Source of the DNA: JAWPNA01 sp045402695
GTDB lineage: Bacteria; Acidobacteriota; Polarisedimenticolia; JACPZX01; DASXTC01
DNA length: 6,305 nt
Assembly (NCBI GenBank): GCA_045402695.1
Contig: JAWPNA010000036.1
Location: 1-6,305 of the forward strand
Direction of reading: 5' to 3'
Below the pieces are notes generated by a model. It did not search any database and was not told the DNA's origin. It was given only the letters and a program-made list of their open reading frames with translations. Of this stretch, positions 1 to 5,000 are shown one piece after another. Every line of letters starts with the position of its first letter. Within the stretch, counting starts at the first letter, position 1. The position numbers were made by a program, and so were the translations under genes.

Positions 1-1034
1 CTCAGCCGCCGGCGAGGATGGCACCGGCGGTGAACGGCGACCAGGTCCTCGATGGCCACCCTGGTGTAGATCTGGGTGGTGGCCACCGAGGCGTGGCCGA
101 GGATGGCCTGCACGTGGCGGATGTCTGCGCCGCCCTTGAGCAGATGCGTCGCGCAGGTGTGGCGCAGCATGTGCGGCGTGACGCGCTTGCCCAGGCCCGC
201 GGAGTCGGCGTGCTTGCGGACGATGAGGTTGAGCGTCTTCACGCCGAGTCGCCGGTGTGTGAGCGCCGCGACGAACAGCGCCGGCTCCTTCGGCGTGGCG
301 ACGAGCTCGGGGCGCGAGTCGGCCACGTAGCGCCGGATGGCGGCGAGAGCGCACGAACCGATGGGGACCACCCGATCGCGGCCGCCCTTGCCGCCCCTCA
401 CGCGCACGAGCCCTACAGCCTGGTCCAGGTCGTACAGGTCCAGCCCGCACAGCTCGGCGCGCCTGAGGCCTGTCGAGTAGAGCGTCTCGAGCATCGCGCG
501 GTCTCTCAGCCCCAACGCGTCGCGACCGGGAGCAGCCAGCAGCGCGCGCACTTCTTCTTCGGTGAGCACCGCCTTGGGCAGCGGCGAAGTCCTGTCGCCG
601 AGCCGCAGGCTCTCGGCCGGGTCGAACAGCACGAGGCGCCGCTGGGCGCACCAACTGAAGAACGATCTCAACACCGAGGCCTCGGCCGCGAGCGTCTTCA
701 CGCTCAAGGGTGAGGGCCTCTCGCGCTTGTAGTGGGTCACGCGGGCCTTCAGGTGCGCGAGGTATTCGGCCAGGACCGACGAAGTCACCTGCCGTGCAGT
801 CGTGATGCCGCGCTGCTCAAGCCACTCGACGAGCTGGCCGAGGTAAACGCGGCGGTAGGCGACGGTGCCGCGCGCGCGGCCGACGGCGCGCGAGTGGAGC
901 AGGTACTCTTCGAGGAGTGACTCGAGCTCCAACGATTGTCCGGCCGCAGGCCGCGCGGAAGGCACGATCGGCTCGTTGAGGCCGGCCTCCTCGAGACCAA
1001 CACACCGATCCGTGACCGCTCCTGAGGGCCTCAT
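1..1034 (-). CDS. XerD-like tyrosine recombinase (C-terminus cut by window edge)
   Basis: This is a site-specific tyrosine recombinase. Such enzymes cut and rejoin DNA through a covalent 3'-phosphotyrosine link. I translated 344 codons from the ATG at 1034. Two in-frame TAA codons lie upstream with no other start between them and the ATG, and a weak purine-rich AGAGAA precedes it. Residues about 35-145 form the N-terminal SAM-like core-binding domain (LLEEYLLHSRA to DPAESLRL). The catalytic domain follows from about 155. All six catalytic positions are visible: R191 in STGLRRAEL, K216 in RGGKGGRDRVVPI, H288 and R291 in HMLRHT, H314 in ILGHASVATTQ, and nucleophile Y323 in TQIYTRV. The tail after Y323 resembles the XerD C-terminus, so only a few residues should be missing at the left edge. 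The length slightly exceeds the ~300 residues of XerC/D because of a 34-residue N-terminal lead. GC is near 70%, above its neighbours. Housekeeping Xer, phage integrase and mobile-element recombinase cannot be separated here; the location beside an RHS locus favours an accessory enzyme. Confidence 0.93.
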   Translation of the reverse strand, partial: MRPSGAVTDRCVGLEEAGLNEPIVPSARPAAGQSLELESLLEEYLLHSRAVGRARGTVAYRRVYLGQLVEWLEQRGITTARQVTSSVLAEYLAHLKARVTHYKRERPSPLSVKTLAAEASVLRSFFSWCAQRRLVLFDPAESLRLGDRTSPLPKAVLTEEEVRALLAAPGRDALGLRDRAMLETLYSTGLRRAELCGLDLYDLDQAVGLVRVRGGKGGRDRVVPIGSCALAAIRRYVADSRPELVATPKEPALFVAALTHRRLGVKTLNLIVRKHADSAGLGKRVTPHMLRHTCATHLLKGGADIRHVQAILGHASVATTQIYTRVAIEDLVAVHRRCHPRRRL

Positions 1035-1158
1035 CGCTTCTCTCGTGGGTGACAGCGCCGGTGCACGGCCCGCAGCGAAGGAGCGAGTTTACGGAAGAAG
1101 CGGTTATCGGATGCGGCGAGCGTACCTTACCTGTACCGTAGCCGACAGGGATCACTCC
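1035..1158. other. Intergenic gap upstream of the recombinase
   Basis: This 124-nt gap separates the small secreted-protein gene from the recombinase, both read on the minus strand. I see no strong terminator and no convincing sigma70 promoter. Three closely spaced GGTA words (GGTACAGGTAAGGTAC on the minus strand, around 1123-1138) are the only patterned sequence. Any recombinase promoter would have to lie here or inside the upstream gene. Confidence 0.5.
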
Positions 1159-1533
1159 TCAAGACACGGTGAACGGTGCCAGATGAATGAGGTGAAAGTC
1201 ATAGTCGAAGAACTCTTGATCGTCGAGCCGAAGGGCTCCACAGAAGAATCGCTCTTTGCAGAACAGGATGGCCGGGCCACCTTGCTGGAGCAGTCGATCT
1301 TTGACCACCGAGAGCCGTCCAGTGATGTCCGTCTGACCCAACGCGATGAGATGACCGTCCTTTGCAACAAGAAGGACGCTGACACCTTCCTGCTGCTGTG
1401 ATGTCGCAGAGCTCCCGACGGAAAACGTCACCACGGCGGCCCGCTGTGTGGGCACTTCTGTCCCGTTCGCTGTCGGGGCCGCTGTTTTCGGCGCCAGGAG
1501 CATGCAAACGGTGAGGCAAATGAGCATTGACAT
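1159..1533 (-). CDS. Small predicted secreted protein with carboxypeptidase-regulatory-like beta-sandwich
   Basis: A 124-residue protein. The start is well fixed: an in-frame TGA lies 12 nt upstream of the ATG at 1533, and GAGGT sits 7-8 nt before it. Residues 1-20 are a hydrophobic stretch (MSMLICLTVCMLLAP, then KTAAPT) that looks like a signal peptide with a possible cleavage after an Ala near 18-19. It lacks the usual N-terminal positive charge, so export is probable rather than certain. Residues about 50-120 have the pattern of a carboxypeptidase regulatory-like (transthyretin-like) domain: VSVLLVAKDGHLIALG, then TDITGRLSV, then ILFCKERFFCGAL and a tyrosine/histidine-rich last strand FDYDFHLIHLAPF. 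C92 and C98 could form a disulfide. It starts 41 nt after the stop of the RHS gene and shares its lower GC (about 57%), so co-transcription is likely. Position suggests a partner or immunity protein for the RHS tip; no recognised immunity family is evident. The biochemical function is unknown. Confidence 0.75.
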   Translation of the reverse strand: MSMLICLTVCMLLAPKTAAPTANGTEVPTQRAAVVTFSVGSSATSQQQEGVSVLLVAKDGHLIALGQTDITGRLSVVKDRLLQQGGPAILFCKERFFCGALRLDDQEFFDYDFHLIHLAPFTVS

Positions 1534-1539
1534 ACGTCG

Positions 1540-1544
1540 ACCTC
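1540..1544 (-). promoter_or_regulatory. Ribosome binding site of the small secreted-protein gene
   Basis: GAGGT on the minus strand, matching the anti-Shine-Dalgarno sequence, lies 6 nt before the ATG at 1533-1531. It supports that start, and with the upstream in-frame TGA it excludes a longer N-terminus. Confidence 0.8.
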
Positions 1545-1551
1545 ATGCTGC

Positions 1552-1569
1552 GCCGCCGAGTGCGGCGGC
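1552..1569 (-). promoter_or_regulatory. Intercistronic GC hairpin between RHS stop and the small gene
   Basis: A perfect 7-bp inverted repeat, GCCGCCG and CGGCGGC, with a 4-nt loop. It begins 5 nt after the RHS stop codon and ends 7 nt before the GAGGT ribosome binding site of the next gene. All-GC pairing makes it stable. No U-tract follows on the transcribed strand, so it is not a classical intrinsic terminator. It may lower read-through, protect the RHS mRNA 3' end, or set the ratio of RHS to downstream protein. Confidence 0.55.
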
Positions 1570-1574
1570 ACGTA

Positions 1575-2084
1575 TTAGTTCTTGAGCATCTGGTTCACGA
1601 CCTTCTTCGCTTCCTTCTTGCTGATGTCCGGCTTCTCGCTCCCGACCGACTGCCCTTTAGCCGCAGCCGGTCCCGTACTTGGCGTTGGCTTGTCTCCGGC
1701 CTTTATCTGGGCATCGGTCTGACCCTTCTGGTGACCCTCGACATGGTAGAGGCCGTGAGCTGTTGACGTGACGCCAGAGGGATCCGGATGAGCCTGGTCG
1801 ATGGCTTTCGTATCCAACTGCATCTTTACGTCCTTGTGCTCGTTACCTTGTGCGTCTACCGAAACCTTCTCCAAACTCACTTTCTCGGTCGTCAGTTCGC
1901 CGCCTGTCTGCTTCGTCTGTTGGATCGCCTCCGGTGTGTTGATGCGGCTGTCCTCGACCGTAACCGTGATGCTGTGATCAGAGTCGATTTTCTGCAGAGC
2001 ATCTCGACCACTTGGTCGCATTGCAGTTTCGATGAGCATGCTTTTCGCTGCGCTGCCGTTGCCCTTCGAGGAGAGCTCGATGTC
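1575..2084 (-). other. Variable C-terminal tip of the RHS protein (possible degenerate zincin-like effector)
   Basis: Residues 1403-1571 follow the DPDGQ border and share no repeat character with the rest. An N-terminal part (SMLIETAMRPSGRDALQKID, then ITVTVEDSRI) looks alpha then beta. A central part has KDVKMQLDTKAID, then HPDPSGVTSTAHGLYHVEGH (residues 1501-1520). The tail is Pro/Gly/Ala-rich and ends in a Lys-rich helix (ISKKEAKKVVNQMLKN). The layout, with a GR-ALQ-I helix, strands, an LD segment and then a His helix, recalls zinc-metallopeptidase tips of RHS proteins (M91-like), but HExxH is replaced by HGxxH. GC is about 57%, lower than the RHS body, as is usual for exchanged tips. A metalloprotease, inactive zincin fold or unrelated metal-binding tip are all possible. 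Confidence 0.4.
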
Positions 2085-5000
2085 TTGACCGTCTGGGTCG
2101 AGGTACTTCAAGGGGTTGTTGGCAGCGTAGGCATAGCCGTTCAGGCGCGCGGGAGTCTCGAGGCGATCTTCTGACACTGAGATAGGGTCTGGGCTCAGGA
2201 ACCTCAGGGTGCTTCCTGATCCATAGTACCTGGCTAACATGTAATCGAGGCCTGTCTCGGCGTCCCGCTCGTGCCCGGTGAACTCGTGGGTGTTGCTGCT
2301 GGGCGGAGCACTCAGCTCCTCTCCGAACGGCAGGTACTTGTGTATGGAGACGACGTTGCCGTTCGGGTCGGTGATGACTCTGGGCGTGCCGAGATGGTCG
2401 ACGTGGTAGAAGGTGAGCCTCTCGGCGGCGCCAAGTTCGCCCTGTCCGATGATCCGATGCGGGCTCTCAGCGTCCGGCTCGCGGGGGGCACCCTCGGGCG
2501 AGCTCGGCCCCACAAGCCGCTGCACCTGGGACATCACGTCGGATTGCTCTGGGCCCCTCGTGGCATCACAAGAGGTTGGCAGAAGCTGGATCTCACAAAT
2601 CCCCGACCCCTCGCCCCGCCAGCAGTCTCCGACCGACATCACAGGCTCTGCAAGCTGAGCGAGCTTCCAGGACGCCCCCGGATCTGCCGGCATGCTCGGC
2701 GCGACCATCGGCTGCAAGATCTCGCTCGTCAGATCGTTGGCCGACTTGCACACACCCGGGCTCCATCCGCTGGGGCCGCTCTGTCCCCAGGAAGCATAGA
2801 CTCGGTACCAGTACTTGCGCGAGGTCGGTTCCGGCGGGTTGGACGTCAGACTCGTCGCGCTAAAGGTAGCCGATGAAACAGTGTCATACAGATTCGGGTC
2901 CTCCGCAGGCGCCACTCCTGAGCAGTCGGTATCATAAGATCTGCTCCGCAGCAGAGTATATCCCGTCAGGACGTGCGTCGGGTCTTGACCGCACAGCGGC
3001 AAGGGGTCCCAGCTCACAATGACCTGAGTGCCTGTGCCCACCGCCCACACGTTCTCGGGGATGAGCTTGCGCTTGGGGCCGAAGAAGGGGGCCGAAGGGT
3101 TGCTGGGCACCCCGAAGTAATCCACTCCCACGACCTGGTAGTTCGCGTCCTCGCAGGCCAGCTCCAGGGGCATCGCCCAGATGAACTGCCGGATGCCCCA
3201 GTCGTCTCCTGGAATCAGGTCGAGGTCCAGCTCGGCCCAGTTGGGATCGGCGGCGCGCTTCGCCTGGAGCCTGAAATCGTTGGCCGTCTGGTTGGCCGGC
3301 TGCACCCACTTCACCAGGGCCCAGTTGCCTGCCTCCGGCCCGACATCGGAGTTCGGGTCAGGGCCGTATTTCCAGGCCCACGTGGGGCTTCCCACCACGG
3401 GATTTGGGAAGGCAAGGCTGTTGGGATCCGGGATCGTGAGTGGGATGTTGGACAGCTCGGTGTTCTTGGCCTCCTGATAGCAGGCCGCCGACTGGCCCCA
3501 GTAGTCGGTTCGATCCATGGCGTCGGTGTGGGCACTGATCTTGTTGGACAAGGCGCTTTCGTTACCGAGAGAATCCACCGACGTCACCGCGTAGACAAAC
3601 GGGCAGGCGTCGCCAGGACAGGCTTGCCCGCTGTGATATCCACGGGGGCCATCGAAGATGTATGTGGGGCATGAGGTGTGTGGGTTATCGAAATTGGGGT
3701 CGCTCAACGGCAGGAACTCCACACGCATGGTGGGTGCCTGAATTGGCTCATACTGCTTGGTGAGCCGGATCATCGGGCCGACCCCACCGGATCGATTCCG
3801 ATACACATGGTAGCCCACCGGGACACCGTCACAGACGGAGGCCCCCGGGGCCCAGTTCAACGTCAGGCCGTAGAACTCCGGTTCGAGCCGCAGGGTGGGA
3901 CTGTTGGCGTCGAAGGGTTCCGCCGGCACCATCAAGTTCTCCGGCCGGGTCAGAATTCCAGGCTGTGTCGTCGTGACCGCGGTCAACTCCGACTCACGGG
4001 TCATTTGGTTCACCTTCCCGATCGTGCTGACTCGAAGGAAGGTGTCCTGACACCTGTCCTGCGGATTGAAGCCGAAATCCAGATGATAGTAGTTATCACC
4101 ATCACTGCAGCTGCGGGGGAACGGAACGAGCGGGTACGGCGGCACGTAAGGATCCGGCAGCGGCGCTTCGCAGCCGAGATTAGGAGGTAACTCCCGCCAC
4201 AACTCCCACGGTTCGTCGGTGCGGTGTCGGCCGTAGAGCCTGAAGCCGTCAAGGGTCGCACCCGAGGTCCCCGCCGACCATTGGATCGTGGTGTCTCTGT
4301 GGTTCTCGTGGCTGTAGTAACCCATGGGCTCGCTTGATCCTGGCGCGGGAGGAGTGTTGTACGGCAGGTAGGTAGCGAGTTGCTTCGCCCCGGAGTTGGA
4401 ATAACTCCACGATACCGCCGACAGCGCCGTGGGCTTTGGCAGGACGCTGTCCTTGGTGTCCACGATCAACTCTCCGGACAAGGCCGAGGCGTTGTTCTTG
4501 TGATCGAGCGCGCGGACCCGATAGTAATAGCGCGTGTTTGAGGCCACAAGGGAGGCGTCGGTCACTTGGGGAACCGTTGGCTGGGCCAGTGCGGTACCTG
4601 GCGCGGATACATCAATAGGCTGGGTGGCTCGGAAGACCTGGAACTTCTCAAAATCGCTCGACGTCGAGGCTCTCCAAAACAGGTTGACTGCGGCCGCGCC
4701 GGCGACGGCATAAAACCCTTGGGGCACCTCGGGTGGTGTGAGGTCCCGGGGCGTCACCCTCCAGGTTCCCGTGGTGGCTGGGGCGGGGCTGGAGGCCAGC
4801 CCTGAAGTGTCGAACGCCTTGACCTGGTAATCGTACTCGACGTCGTTGCCCACCGAGGTGTCGGTGAAATAGGTCTGTGACTTGTGAAGCAAGGGGCCCA
4901 CGGCCTGATATGTGGACTCGGAGCTCAGTTTGCGGTAGAGCTGAAAGCTCCACAGATCGGCATTCGTGGGCGCTGTCCAGGCAAGATCCACCTTCCGGTC

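Noticed and set aside
18..713. Long plus-strand open frame opposite the recombinase
   Set aside because: The minus strand here encodes a recombinase with all six catalytic residues; the plus frame is Arg/Ala/Gly/His-rich with no recognisable domain, as expected for an antisense shadow in ~70% GC DNA.
1..1034. Integron integrase or recombinase-in-trio element
   Set aside because: I see no extra integron-specific segment between the conserved patches and no attI/attC-like site; a trio cannot be tested because the left neighbour is outside the window.
1123..1138. Triple GGTA repeat as a recombinase attachment or dif-like site
   Set aside because: The repeats are only 4-5 bp, do not form a good palindrome, and do not resemble dif; too short to support a site.
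817..1155. Minus-strand frame of 112 codons across the recombinase start
   Set aside because: Out of frame with the recombinase and Arg/Pro-rich; a shadow.
865..1401. Plus-strand open frame spanning the recombinase start and the small gene
   Set aside because: It crosses two supported minus-strand genes and their intergenic gap without any recognisable protein pattern.
1501..1533. Lipobox in the small protein (LTVC)
   Set aside because: Position -1 before the Cys is Val, not Gly/Ala/Ser, and the N-terminus has no positive charge, so lipoprotein processing is not supported.
1199..1546. 115-codon minus-strand frame overlapping the small secreted-protein gene
   Set aside because: It has Arg/Ser-rich composition and no domain. 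The 1159-1533 frame has the GAGGT site at ideal spacing, a hydrophobic leader and a domain-like pattern.
1552..1569. Hairpin as an intrinsic terminator of the RHS gene
   Set aside because: No U-tract follows the stem on the minus strand, and a gene with a good ribosome binding site starts 19 nt later.
2973..3674. 233-codon plus-strand open frame
   Set aside because: It lies wholly opposite the FN3 modules, shows no domain pattern or ribosome binding site that I can support, and is explained by GC-rich codon bias of the minus-strand gene.
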